A stretch of DNA of 64,000 nucleotides, from assembly GCF_001310955.1 (NCBI RefSeq), contig NZ_BAZX01000001.1, positions 124,001 to 188,000 on the forward strand, read 5' to 3'. The notes beneath the pieces were generated by a model, which was not told where the DNA came from, made no database searches, and saw only the letters and a list, made by a program, of their open reading frames with translations. Source of the DNA: Marinifilum fragile JCM 15579. Lineage in GTDB: Bacteria; Bacteroidota; Bacteroidia; Bacteroidales; Marinifilaceae. This document shows, piece by piece, positions 36,110 to 44,645 of the stretch. Numbering within the stretch: the stretch's first letter is position 1; each line of letters opens with the position of its first letter. Both the position numbers and the translations under genes were made by a program.

Positions 36110-36814
36110 ATGAATACGAATAGTAATACATATACTTTCCTTTATGCTTCTGTAATGGTACTGATTGTAGCCGCAGTATTATCATTTACTGCTTTGCAAT
36201 TAAAACCTCGTCAGAACAAGAACAAGGAAATTGAGAAAAAACAGGCTATCCTGAAAGCTGTAGGGGTAGCTTCTACTTTTGCTGATGCCGAAAAGTTATA
36301 CGATCAGTATATTGTTGAGGCAAAGATAGTAAATGCAGCAGGAGCTCTTATTTCAGAAGATAAAGAGGAAGCTTTTGGAGTTGACTTGAAAAAAGAGAAC
36401 AAAATTGATTTGACGGATAGAAAATTACCTGTATTCATCTTCCAAAATGAAGCTGTTGGTAAGAAGATGATTCTTCCTGTTCGTGGAAAAGGAATGTGGG
36501 GACCAATTTGGGGATATATTTCTATGGAATTGGATGGTAATACCATTTATGGCGCAACCTTCGATCATCAAGGTGAAACACCTGGTTTAGGTGCTGAAAT
36601 ATCGAAACCTGAATTCCAGAAACAATTTGCTTCGAAACAACTTTTCGATCAATCAGGCAAATTTATTCCTCTTGCATTGGTAAAAGGAACTGCTTCAGGA
36701 CATTTACATGAATTTGATGCAGTATCAGGTGGTACTGTTACATCAAAAGGTTTGGAAGAAATGCTTCTGAAAAGCCTTGGCAGTTATGAAAAGTTTTTAA
36801 AATCTTCAAAATAA
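36110..36814 (+). CDS. nqrC: Na+-translocating NADH:quinone reductase subunit C
   Basis: A 234-aa subunit with one N-terminal membrane anchor (residues ~10-28) and a periplasmic domain that carries the second covalent FMN. The attachment motif reads DAVSGGTVTS near residue 203, where many family members have SGAT; the Thr is kept and SGGT is acceptable in Bacteroidota. GMWGPIWGYISM near residue 127 is diagnostic. ApbE, encoded downstream, should attach the FMN. Confidence 0.95.
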   Translation: MNTNSNTYTFLYASVMVLIVAAVLSFTALQLKPRQNKNKEIEKKQAILKAVGVASTFADAEKLYDQYIVEAKIVNAAGALISEDKEEAFGVDLKKENKIDLTDRKLPVFIFQNEAVGKKMILPVRGKGMWGPIWGYISMELDGNTIYGATFDHQGETPGLGAEISKPEFQKQFASKQLFDQSGKFIPLALVKGTASGHLHEFDAVSGGTVTSKGLEEMLLKSLGSYEKFLKSSK

Positions 36815-36821
36815 GCACAAG

Positions 36822-37466
36822 ATGAGCAATAAAGAACCATTATTCTCAACGAAGAACAAAAAATTGCTTACCAATCCTTTGGGAAGCGATAACCCGATTA
36901 CTGTGCAGGTTTTGGGTATTTGTTCGGCCTTGGCAGTAACTGCTAAGTTGGAGCCAGCAGTTGTGATGACCATTTCGGTTATGGCTGTATTGGCACTTGC
37001 AAATGTTATCGTATCATTAATTAGAAATACAATTCCATCACGAATCCGTATCATTGTTCAATTAGTAGTGGTTGCCGCTTTGGTAATCCTTGTTGACCAA
37101 GTGTTGAAAGCTTTCGCTTACGACGTGAGTAAACAGTTATCAGTATTCGTAGGTTTGATTATTACCAACTGTATCATTATGGGACGTTTGGAAGCATTCG
37201 CCCTTGGAAACAAGCCTCTGCCTGCTTTCCTTGATGGTATTGGAAATGCTGCAGGCTATGGTTTAATCCTTGTAATTGTAGCATTTTTCCGTGAACTATT
37301 AGGATCAGGTACATTATACGGGTTTAAAGTAATCCCTCAGGCATTTTACGATATGGGATATCAAAACAACGGATTAATGATTCTACCTCCAATGGCATTG
37401 GTAGTTGTAGGTATCATTATTTGGGTACAGAGATCTAAGGACAAGTCCTTAATTGAGTCGAACTAA
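36822..37466 (+). CDS. nqrD: Na+-translocating NADH:quinone reductase subunit D
   Basis: A 214-aa integral membrane subunit with six transmembrane segments. LGICSALAVTAKLEPAVVM near residue 30 and IITNCIIMGRLEAFALGNKP near residue 108 each hold one Cys that, with the equivalents in NqrE, coordinate the intramembrane iron-sulfur centre. It starts 7 bases after nqrC. Confidence 0.96.
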   Translation: MSNKEPLFSTKNKKLLTNPLGSDNPITVQVLGICSALAVTAKLEPAVVMTISVMAVLALANVIVSLIRNTIPSRIRIIVQLVVVAALVILVDQVLKAFAYDVSKQLSVFVGLIITNCIIMGRLEAFALGNKPLPAFLDGIGNAAGYGLILVIVAFFRELLGSGTLYGFKVIPQAFYDMGYQNNGLMILPPMALVVVGIIIWVQRSKDKSLIESN

Positions 37467-37484
37467 TCTAAAGAAAATCGAAAC

Positions 37485-38102
37485 ATGGAAAATCTGATTA
37501 ATATATTTATCAAGTCGATTTTTATCGACAACATGGTATTCGCGTTCTTCTTTGGAATGTGTTCATACCTTGCGGTATCAAAAACCGTAAAAACTTCTAT
37601 GGGATTAGGTTTGGCAGTAGTATTCGTATTGGGTATTACAGTTCCAGTGAACTACTTGCTAGACAAATACATTTTAGCAGAAGGAGCCTTAGTATGGTTA
37701 GATCCTTCTATGGCAGATGTTGATTTAAGCTTCTTAAGCTTTATCATGTTTATTGCTGTAATTGCTTCTATGGTACAGTTGGTGGAGATGATTGTTGAAA
37801 AATTTGCACCAGCACTTTATTCTTCATTAGGTATTTTCTTGCCATTGATTGCTGTAAACTGTGCAATTTTAGGTGGATCCTTATTTATGCAGGAGAGAGG
37901 ATACAGTTCAATTGCTGAAGTAACATCTTTCGGATTAGGATCTGGAATTGGATGGTTACTTGCGATTGTAGGTATTGCAGCAATTCGTGAAAAAATCCGT
38001 TACTCAAATGTTCCTGCTCCACTTAGAGGATTAGGTATTACATTTATTGTAACAGGATTAATGGGAATTGCTTTTATGAGCTTCATGGGTATCAAACTCT
38101 AA
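37485..38102 (+). CDS. nqrE: Na+-translocating NADH:quinone reductase subunit E
   Basis: A 205-aa membrane subunit, homologous to NqrD with opposite topology. The two iron-binding Cys lie in [14 protein letters not shown] near residue 26 and [15 protein letters not shown] near residue 126. [17 protein letters not shown] and the C-terminal [18 protein letters not shown] follow the family. Its iron centre is the one thought to need NqrM for assembly; a candidate for that protein is encoded at 40.7-40.9 kb. Confidence 0.96.
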   Translation: MENLINIFIKSIFIDNMVFAFFFGMCSYLAVSKTVKTSMGLGLAVVFVLGITVPVNYLLDKYILAEGALVWLDPSMADVDLSFLSFIMFIAVIASMVQLVEMIVEKFAPALYSSLGIFLPLIAVNCAILGGSLFMQERGYSSIAEVTSFGLGSGIGWLLAIVGIAAIREKIRYSNVPAPLRGLGITFIVTGLMGIAFMSFMGIKL

Positions 38103-38156
38103 GCTGATAACAGAATAAAGTAAATTGAATTTTCAAAAAATTTAATCGGAATAGAG

Positions 38157-39416
38157 ATGATATTATTAACAACACAGGGAACAGTAATTGCCACTAGCAT
38201 TGTGATTTTTTTGCTTGTGATACTGGTACTGGTTTCTATCCTATTGTACGCTAAAAAGAAGCTTACTCCATCAGGAGAAGTTACAATTGATATTAACGAA
38301 GGAGACCAAAAATTGGTTGTTGAGCCAGGAAATACCCTTTTGGGTACATTGGGTAATGCTAAAATCTTCTTGCCATCAGCTTGTGGTGGTGGTGGAACTT
38401 GCGCAATGTGTAAGTGTCAGGTACACTCAGGTGCTGGATCAATTTTGCCAACAGAAACAGGATACTTTACCCGTAAAGAAGCTCAAAACGATTGGCGTTT
38501 GGCTTGTCAGGTAAAAGTAAAAGAGGATATGACTATGTCTATTCCTCAGGAAATTATGGGAATTAAGAAATGGGAGTGTGAGGTTGTTTCAAACCACAAC
38601 GTTGCAACTTTCATTAAAGAGTTCGTTGTAAAACTTCCTGAAGGAGAAATTCTTGACTTCAAATCAGGTGGATACATTCAGATTGATGTACCTAAGATTG
38701 ATGTTGATTTCAAGGATATGATTATTGAAGATGAGTACAAAGCTGATTGGGATCAGTTTAAGTTGTGGGATCTTACAATGAAGAACCCAGAGCCAACTTA
38801 TCGTGCATACTCTATGGCTAACCACCCTGCAGAGGGTAACATCGTGATGTTGAACATTCGTATTGCTACTCCACCTTGGGATAGAGTAAATAACACATGG
38901 ATGAAGGTAAATCCAGGTATTTGTTCTTCTTTCATTTTCTCACGTAAGCCGGGTGATAAAGTAACTGTATCGGGTCCTTATGGAGAGTTCTTCATCAAAG
39001 AAACAAATAACGAGATGATGTTTATTGGTGGTGGTGCTGGTATGGCTCCAATGCGTTCACACATCTTCCACTTGTTCCACACAGTGAAAACAGGTCGTAA
39101 GGCTACTTTCTGGTATGGAGCTCGTTCATTGAAAGAGGTGTTCTACGCTGAGCAATTTGATGCTATCGCTAAAGATTTCCCTAACTTCGAATGGCACTTG
39201 GCACTTTCTGAGCCACTACCAGAAGATAATTGGGAAGGACCAACTGGATTTATTCATCAGGTAATTTACGATAACTACCTAAGCAAACACGAAGAGCCGG
39301 AAGATATCGAATACTACTTGTGTGGACCTCCAATGATGAACTCAGCTGTTACAAACATGCTGTATGAATTAGGAGTACCAGACGAAATGGTTGAATTTGA
39401 CGATTTCGGATCATAA
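38157..39416 (+). CDS. nqrF: Na+-translocating NADH:quinone reductase subunit F
   Basis: A 419-aa NADH-oxidising subunit. One N-terminal transmembrane helix is followed by a [2Fe-2S] ferredoxin domain (ACGGGGTCAMCKCQ near residue 79 and LACQVKV near residue 118), an FAD domain (YRAYSMAN near residue 219) and an NADH domain ending in YYLCGPPMMNSAVTNMLYELGV. It passes electrons from NADH into the Na+ pump. A terminator follows, so apbE may be partly separate in expression. Confidence 0.97.
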   Translation: MILLTTQGTVIATSIVIFLLVILVLVSILLYAKKKLTPSGEVTIDINEGDQKLVVEPGNTLLGTLGNAKIFLPSACGGGGTCAMCKCQVHSGAGSILPTETGYFTRKEAQNDWRLACQVKVKEDMTMSIPQEIMGIKKWECEVVSNHNVATFIKEFVVKLPEGEILDFKSGGYIQIDVPKIDVDFKDMIIEDEYKADWDQFKLWDLTMKNPEPTYRAYSMANHPAEGNIVMLNIRIATPPWDRVNNTWMKVNPGICSSFIFSRKPGDKVTVSGPYGEFFIKETNNEMMFIGGGAGMAPMRSHIFHLFHTVKTGRKATFWYGARSLKEVFYAEQFDAIAKDFPNFEWHLALSEPLPEDNWEGPTGFIHQVIYDNYLSKHEEPEDIEYYLCGPPMMNSAVTNMLYELGVPDEMVEFDDFGS

Positions 39417-39426
39417 CAATATAAAG

Positions 39427-39458
39427 CAAGCCTCGATTTATCGGGGCTTGTTTGTTTT
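39427..39458 (+). terminator. rho-independent terminator after nqrF
   Basis: CAAGCCTCGA (39427-39436) pairs with TCGGGGCTTG (39441-39450) with one G-U pair, loop TTTA, then TTTGTTTT. Confidence 0.82.
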
Positions 39459-39527
39459 AAGGACTCTGTGTAATTTCGTGTTTTAGAATGGTAATTTTTT
39501 ATCATTCATCAATTATAATTTAATATC

Positions 39528-40532
39528 ATGAACAAGCTAAAGTATATAAGTCTTTTTCTACTAATTATTGTAGTTGGAGCATGTAAACAGGAAGCAAAAT
39601 ATCATTTCAATGAGGGAAAAGTGTTTGGAACCTTTTATCACATGGTATATCAATATCCAAATGAAGATGGATTGCAAGCTGAAATTCTCGAAAAATTAAA
39701 GGAGTTTGATTTCTCCTTATCTACTTATAATCCTGAGTCGGTAATTTCAAGAGTGAATGAGAATGATTCAACGGTGGTTTTGGATGATTATTTTACAACT
39801 TGTTTTGAAACTAGTGAACAGATTGCCAAAGCGACGGATGGCGCTTTTGATTGGACGGTTGCACCGCTGGTTAACGCTTGGGGATTTGGTTTTAAAAATA
39901 AGCTCGAACCAGAGGAAATCCCAGTTGATAGTTTGTTACAAGTAGTAGGATATCAAAAAGTGAGATTGGAGGCTGGAAAAGTGATTAAAGAAGATCCTAG
40001 GATCATGTTTGATGCCAGTGCTATTGCCAAAGGTTATGGAGTTGATATTGTAGCAGACTTTTTGGAATCAAAAGGAATCACCAACTATATGGTTGAAATT
40101 GGAGGTGAAATAAGAGTTAAAGGAATTAGCAATAAAGAAAGAGCTTGGCGTGTGGGAATCGATAAACCTATTGATGATCCTACAAGTTTGACCAGACAAA
40201 TTCAGGATGTGTTGGAATTGAAAAATGGAGCTATGGCAACATCAGGAAACTACCGCCAGTTCTATGTGAAAGATGGAAAGAAATATGCTCATACTATTGA
40301 TCCACGATTGGGATACCCAGTACAACACAGTTTATTGTCAGCATCGGTTGTTGCACCAACTTGTATGAAGGCTGATGCTTATGCAACTGCATTTATGGTG
40401 TTGGGTTTAGAAAAGAGTGTTGAAATCGTTCAAAATGATCCTGAATTGGAGGCTTATTTTATCTACACAGATGAAAATGGGAGTTTGGCAACATACACTA
40501 CAGAAAACCTAAAAGGAAATATTCTTGAGTAA
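39528..40532 (+). CDS. apbE: FAD:protein FMN transferase
   Basis: A 334-aa lipoprotein (signal residues 1-18, Cys19 in VVGACKQ). ApbE attaches FMN from FAD to the Thr of NqrB and NqrC, which makes its place behind nqrF logical. Family motifs are VFGTFYHMVYQ near residue 34, FDASAIAKGYGVDIV near residue 163, VEIGGEIRVKG near residue 187, ATSGNYRQFY near residue 238 and HTIDPRLGYP near residue 257. The metal-binding Asp and Thr region MKADAYATAFMVLG is intact. It acts in the periplasm. Confidence 0.95.
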   Translation: MNKLKYISLFLLIIVVGACKQEAKYHFNEGKVFGTFYHMVYQYPNEDGLQAEILEKLKEFDFSLSTYNPESVISRVNENDSTVVLDDYFTTCFETSEQIAKATDGAFDWTVAPLVNAWGFGFKNKLEPEEIPVDSLLQVVGYQKVRLEAGKVIKEDPRIMFDASAIAKGYGVDIVADFLESKGITNYMVEIGGEIRVKGISNKERAWRVGIDKPIDDPTSLTRQIQDVLELKNGAMATSGNYRQFYVKDGKKYAHTIDPRLGYPVQHSLLSASVVAPTCMKADAYATAFMVLGLEKSVEIVQNDPELEAYFIYTDENGSLATYTTENLKGNILE

Positions 40533-40568
40533 TTCCAAGGGTATCCATCAAATAGTATTCAAATATGA

Positions 40569-40600
40569 TTTGTGGGGTGATGTACTTCACAAACCTTTTT
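40569..40600 (+). terminator. possible terminator after apbE
   Basis: TTTGTG (40569-40574) pairs with CACAAA (40588-40593); after CC comes TTTTT. The stem is short and the loop large, so the call is weak. Confidence 0.45.
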
Positions 40601-40696
40601 ACAGATAATATAAGTTATCGGTTCTCTGATTAAATGTTTGAAAAGTAGTTGTTATGAAATAATACAAACAGAATAAAACGGAAAACCGATAACCAT

Positions 40697-40858
40697 TTAT
40701 TTCGTATTGCAGGTTTCTGCTTCATCATCGCTGCAAGCGCATGAACTGCATCCACCTCCTGTAAACTTGGCATTTTTATCAAATAAGAGTTTAATACCAA
40801 ATCCAATAAATGCCAAAAAAAGCAAAAATACTGCGAGTAATAATATCTTTAGAAACAT
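40697..40858 (-). CDS. small cysteine-rich membrane protein, NqrM-like
   Basis: A 53-aa protein that is easy to miss. One transmembrane helix spans residues ~5-26 (LLLAVFLLFLAFIGFGI); a short tail carries four cysteines at 37, 40, 42 and 50 (GGGCSSCACSD ... ETCNTK). NqrM (DUF539), which is required to mature Na+-NQR probably by supplying iron to NqrD/NqrE, has the same plan of one helix plus four cysteines. The nqr operon and apbE are directly adjacent, convergent with this gene. The start is ATG and the stop TAA. Identity as NqrM is an inference from size, cysteines and context. Confidence 0.6.
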   Translation of the reverse strand: MFLKILLLAVFLLFLAFIGFGIKLLFDKNAKFTGGGCSSCACSDDEAETCNTK

Positions 40859-40972
40859 AGTCATTTTAATCTTTACATTTTAATAAAGATACGTTTAATG
40901 GAATTGTGTTGTTTGGCAAAAATTAGAATTTTAGTCTTTTTTAACTTTTCAGGGCGTTAGAGCAGTGCTGAA

Positions 40973-41218
40973 TTAAAGACTTTCCAATTCTTTATCAAGA
41001 AGAGTTAACTTCCTATGAAGTTTCGCATTTTTAGCCTTTTCCTGCTCCATTTTGTGCTGCGATGTAGCACAACTAATTCCTCTTTTCTTTAGTTCTTCAT
41101 TCCTTCCAATATGCAATTCAGGGAATCTACCATTCTTTTTAATCAAGATTGAAATGGCGAATCCAATAAATGCAATTGCCAGAATAACAGCAGTTATAAG
41201 TATAAGCTTTATAAACAT
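40973..41218 (-). CDS. small single-helix membrane protein
   Basis: An 81-aa protein. Residues ~3-26 form a transmembrane helix (LILITAVILAIAFIGFAISIL), followed by KKNGRFPELHIGRNEELKKRGISCATSQHKMEQEK and a charged coiled-coil tail. The GRFPxxHIGxNxxLxxRGIxCAxxQ pattern is one I recall from a conserved Bacteroidota small protein near respiratory genes. It lies 114 bases upstream of the 53-aa NqrM-like gene on the same strand, so the two may be co-transcribed. Function is unknown. Confidence 0.68.
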   Translation of the reverse strand: MFIKLILITAVILAIAFIGFAISILIKKNGRFPELHIGRNEELKKRGISCATSQHKMEQEKAKNAKLHRKLTLLDKELESL

Positions 41219-41339
41219 TTCGATAATTCTTAATAAATTAAAGGCAAAGATATCATTTCAGTATTTCTCGACCAAATTAAACAAGAATAAAAGGTCTTAA
41301 ATACTTGAAGTATTTCTTCTTATTTAGAATAATTCTTTT

Positions 41340-41347
41340 TAAATTTG
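41340..41347 (+). promoter_or_regulatory. candidate -7 element for the E1 gene
   Basis: TAAATTTG matches TAnnTTTG, 103 bases before the start codon. The upstream TTTG is not clear. Confidence 0.3.
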
Positions 41348-41449
41348 ATTTTATAAAAATCAAAAAAAATCTGTTAAATAAACACACTAACATACTATGG
41401 GTTCTGAAATAAGGGGGAGATTATTTCGAATTCAGAAAATTGAAATAAT

Positions 41450-43894
41450 ATGTCAGAAACAATAAAGGAAAACATGGAAGCAAAAGATGATAATTTATCA
41501 TACGAAGATTTTACTTCCGAAGTTCTTGAAGATTATCGTATAGCAAATATAAGCCGTCAATTAAGTATTTTAGGTCGTAAAGAAGTTTTGACTGGTAAGG
41601 CCAAATTTGGAATTTTTGGTGACGGAAAAGAAATTGCTCAAATTGCAATGGCAAAATCTTTCAGAAAAGGCGATTGGCGATCTGGATATTATCGAGATCA
41701 AACTTTTATGCTTGCAGCTGGTATGCTAACGCCAGAAGAGTTTTTTGCACAATTGTTTGGGGAAACCCAACTGGATAAAAACCCAGCAAACGGAGGGCGT
41801 TTAATGAATAATCATTATGCCTCGAGAAGTTTGAATGAAGATGGTTCATGGAAAAATCTTACAGAACAAAAAAACTCATCAGCAGATATTTCGCCAACCG
41901 CAGGACAAATGCCTCGATTACTGGGTTTAGCATATGCTTCAAAATTATTTAGAGAGAATAAAGAGTTACATCAGTTTACTAACTTTTCGATTGAAGGAAA
42001 TGAGGTAGCTTTTGGTACAATTGGTGATTCTAGTACTTCCGAAGGACATTTTTGGGAAACCATTAATGCTGCAGGAGTATTAAAAGTGCCAATGGCAATG
42101 AGTGTATGGGATGATGGTTGGGGAATTTCAGTTCCAAATAAATATCAGACTACCAAGCAAAACATTTCAGAAGTATTAAAGGGATTTGAGCAAGATGAGA
42201 AGGGAGATGGATATTTGATATACAAAGCTAAAGGTTGGGATTACCCTGCTTTGTGTAAGATGTATGCTGAAGGAGTAGAACTTTGTCGTCGCGATCATGT
42301 GCCAGTATTGTTTCACGTTTCAGAGATGACACAACCTTTAGGTCATTCAACATCCGGTTCTCACGAAAGATACAAATCAAAGGAGCGTTTGGAATGGGAG
42401 ACTAACTTCGATCCAATCAAGAAGATGAGAGAATGGATTCTTTCGATGGAATTGATTGAAAGTGAGAAGTTGGATGAGATTGAGAAAGAGGCCATAGATA
42501 TTGTAAAGAAGGCACGTCAAACTGCTTGGAAAAGCTTTGCTGACCCAATCAAAAAAGAGCGTGATGAACTGATTACACTTGTAGAAAATGCAGGATGTAA
42601 TTGTAAGAAGACAGACCGTATCAATAATATCACCTCAGGATTAAAGAAAGTAATTCATCCTGTTCGTAAAGACAATGTGAGTGCTGCCAAAAAGATTTTA
42701 AGACACATCTGTTCAACCTGTGAAAGCTTTAAGCCTTTGAAATCTCAACTGCAGGTTTGGCTGAAAAGTACTATTGATGAAAATCATGAACGATATAGTA
42801 GTCATTTGTATAGTGAAACAGAGTTAAAAGTTAGCAATATAAAACCGGTTGCACCGGTTTATGGGGAAAATTCTAAAATGGTAAATGGGAGAGAAGTATT
42901 GCGCGATAATTTTGATAAATTATTTACGAAATATCCTTTATTACTAACATTTGGAGAGGATACTGGATTTATCGGTGGTGTTAACCAAAGTTTAGAAGGA
43001 ATGCAGGAGAAGTTTGGAGAACTTCGCGTTACCGATACAGGAATTCGTGAAGCTACCATTCTTGGACAAGGAATTGGACTTGCTTTGCGTGGATTAAGAC
43101 CGATCGCTGAAATTCAGTATTTCGATTATTTGCTTTATGCGCTGCAAACCATGAGTGATGATTTGGCAACCATGCAATACAGAACCAAAGGTGGACAGAA
43201 GTCTCCGGTGATTATCCGTACACGTGGTCACCGATTGGAAGGAATCTGGCATTCAGGTTCTCCATTGAGTATGGTAATTAATTCAATTCGTGGAGTTCAT
43301 GTTTGTGTTCCAAGAAATATGACTGTTGCTGCAGGTTTATATAACTCACTATTGGAATCCGATGAACCTGCTTTGGTAATTGAACCTTTAAATGGATATC
43401 GATTAAAGGAAAAACTACCGGAGAATTTGGGCGAATTTAAAACACCACTGGGAGTTCCTGAGGTTTTAAATGAAGGTAGTGATATTACTTTGGTTACGTA
43501 TGGGTCTTGTGTAAGAATTGCAGAAGATGCAGTGAAGCAATTAAAAGATTTTGATATCTCTGTAGAACTAATAGATGTTCAAACATTACTGCCTTTTGAT
43601 GTGAACCAAAGAATTTTAGAATCGGTAAAGAAAACTAATCGAATTGTATTTTTCGATGAGGATGTTCCCGGTGGAGCAACTGCATTTATGATGCAAAAAG
43701 TATTGGAAGATCAAAAAGCCTATTTCCATTTGGATTCGGAACCAAGAACCATTACAGCAAAAGATCATAGACCTGCTTACGGAACGGATGGAGACTATTT
43801 CTCCAATCCTAACGCAGAAGATGTTTTTGAAGTAATTTATGATATCATGAGAGAATCAAATCCAAATAAATTTCCTTCAATTTACACAGAATAG
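41450..43894 (+). CDS. 2-oxoacid dehydrogenase E1, fused alpha and beta subunits (branched-chain type)
   Basis: An 814-aa fusion. The alpha part (residues ~25-340) binds thiamine diphosphate through GTIGDSSTSEGHFWETINAAG ... WDDGWGISVPN and shows the SGYYRDQTFMLAAG segment near residue 85. A linker with C-x-C pairs (NAGCNCKKT, HICSTCESF) separates it from the beta part, which from about residue 485 reads LTFGEDTGFIGGVNQ, GLRPIAEIQYFDYL and RGHRLEGIWHSGSPL. It decarboxylates a branched-chain or related 2-oxoacid and passes the acyl group to an E2; a lipoyl E2 is encoded 15 kb away. The exact substrate is not certain. Confidence 0.87.
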   Translation: MSETIKENMEAKDDNLSYEDFTSEVLEDYRIANISRQLSILGRKEVLTGKAKFGIFGDGKEIAQIAMAKSFRKGDWRSGYYRDQTFMLAAGMLTPEEFFAQLFGETQLDKNPANGGRLMNNHYASRSLNEDGSWKNLTEQKNSSADISPTAGQMPRLLGLAYASKLFRENKELHQFTNFSIEGNEVAFGTIGDSSTSEGHFWETINAAGVLKVPMAMSVWDDGWGISVPNKYQTTKQNISEVLKGFEQDEKGDGYLIYKAKGWDYPALCKMYAEGVELCRRDHVPVLFHVSEMTQPLGHSTSGSHERYKSKERLEWETNFDPIKKMREWILSMELIESEKLDEIEKEAIDIVKKARQTAWKSFADPIKKERDELITLVENAGCNCKKTDRINNITSGLKKVIHPVRKDNVSAAKKILRHICSTCESFKPLKSQLQVWLKSTIDENHERYSSHLYSETELKVSNIKPVAPVYGENSKMVNGREVLRDNFDKLFTKYPLLLTFGEDTGFIGGVNQSLEGMQEKFGELRVTDTGIREATILGQGIGLALRGLRPIAEIQYFDYLLYALQTMSDDLATMQYRTKGGQKSPVIIRTRGHRLEGIWHSGSPLSMVINSIRGVHVCVPRNMTVAAGLYNSLLESDEPALVIEPLNGYRLKEKLPENLGEFKTPLGVPEVLNEGSDITLVTYGSCVRIAEDAVKQLKDFDISVELIDVQTLLPFDVNQRILESVKKTNRIVFFDEDVPGGATAFMMQKVLEDQKAYFHLDSEPRTITAKDHRPAYGTDGDYFSNPNAEDVFEVIYDIMRESNPNKFPSIYTE

Positions 43895-43917
43895 TAATTT
43901 TATTATATTGATAATGA

Positions 43918-43950
43918 ATCCACAAACAGAAAAGTTTGTGGATTTTTTTT
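43918..43950 (+). terminator. rho-independent terminator after the E1 gene
   Basis: A perfect 10-bp stem, ATCCACAAAC (43918-43927) with GTTTGTGGAT (43934-43943), and a run of T. Confidence 0.92.
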
Positions 43951-44033
43951 ATAGTTTTTTTCACCCTATTTGAATATTTAATTGTCTTATGAGTGATTGA
44001 GAGATTTTCTTAGTGGGTTATTTCTCAATTAAG

Positions 44034-44150
44034 CTTTTAGTTAGTAATAGTTGGATGCAATGTGGTAATTCTTTCCAGCCGTACAAACATTTAAGCAAAA
44101 TATACTTGCATAAGCAATCACTTTATTAAAAAGTGATTGCTTTTTTTTTT
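44034..44150 (+). ncRNA. candidate small RNA A of a tandem trio
   Basis: It begins with CTTTTAGTTAGT (44034-44045), followed by TTGGATGCAATGTGGTAATT. ATGCAA (44055-44060) can pair with TTGCAT (44106-44111), enclosing 45 bases. It ends with a perfect 10-bp hairpin, GCAATCACTT (44114-44123) with AAGTGATTGC (44131-44140), and ten T. The first ~37 bases match element C at about three quarters of positions without gaps. No open reading frame and no upstream gene needs this terminator. Expression is not shown. Confidence 0.5.
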
Positions 44151-44270
44151 CGCTCTACTCTTTATAGAAATATAAATCTTTAAAAAAATTTAACTTCTTG
44201 TCACCCATTTTTGTTACTTCCTTGTTTTAGTATTGTTCATGACAAGAAATAGGGGTCTTGTTGCGAATAA

Positions 44271-44388
44271 CTTTTTAGTTCGTACGTGCCTTAAGTAAAG
44301 TAATGGTAATGATATGATGGGCACAATTCTAAAGGGCTATATTATATAGCATTTAAACGATCATTCTTAGGGGGGATGATCGTTTTTT
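44271..44388 (+). ncRNA. candidate small RNA B of a tandem trio
   Basis: It begins CTTTTTAGTT (44271-44280), then a GTGCC (44286-44290) to GGCAC (44320-44324) stem, a small hairpin GCTATA-TTA-TATAGC (44336-44350) and a terminator AAACGATCAT (44355-44364) with ATGATCGTTT (44376-44385) and a T run. It is the most divergent of the three, but has the same length, order of parts and orientation. Confidence 0.45.
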
Positions 44389-44523
44389 TATTTGGTATTT
44401 TAAGGAGTAAGTTGAAAAAATACCAAAAATCTCTCCATAAACGTTAAAGTTTGTTAAAAAAGCAAAGAAACACAGATGAAAAGTAACCCATTTTGATGTT
44501 TTAATCGTCTATATAAATGAAAA

Positions 44524-44645
44524 CTTTTAGTTAGTGTTGATTTGATTCATTGTGGTTAGTGGTTAATTGTCTGATAAGATAATTTGCAAATCAACATAGG
44601 ATTATCACCCGGCATTGTACCCCTGTATATGCCGGGTTTTCTTTT
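44524..44645 (+). ncRNA. candidate small RNA C of a tandem trio
   Basis: It begins CTTTTAGTTAGT (44524-44535), identical to element A. GTTGATTTG (44536-44544) pairs perfectly with CAAATCAAC (44587-44595), enclosing a loop with CATTGTGGTTAGTGG. The terminator CCCGGCAT (44608-44615) with ATGCCGGG (44629-44636) and TTTTCTTTT closes it. Its end just reaches the stop codon of the convergent NhaC-like gene. Confidence 0.5.

Larger units (their letters stand above)
43895..44643. other. 749-bp region with no protein gene but four terminators
   Basis: Besides the E1 terminator it holds three further strong hairpin-T-run terminators on the plus strand, each ending a ~110-base element that shares a 5' motif. 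These are listed as candidate small RNAs A, B and C. No open reading frame of note is present. Confidence 0.75.

Noticed and set aside
43951..44150. CRISPR or tandem repeat array
   Set aside because: Only three units, ~240 bases apart, each with different terminators; they fit small RNA genes better than a CRISPR array.
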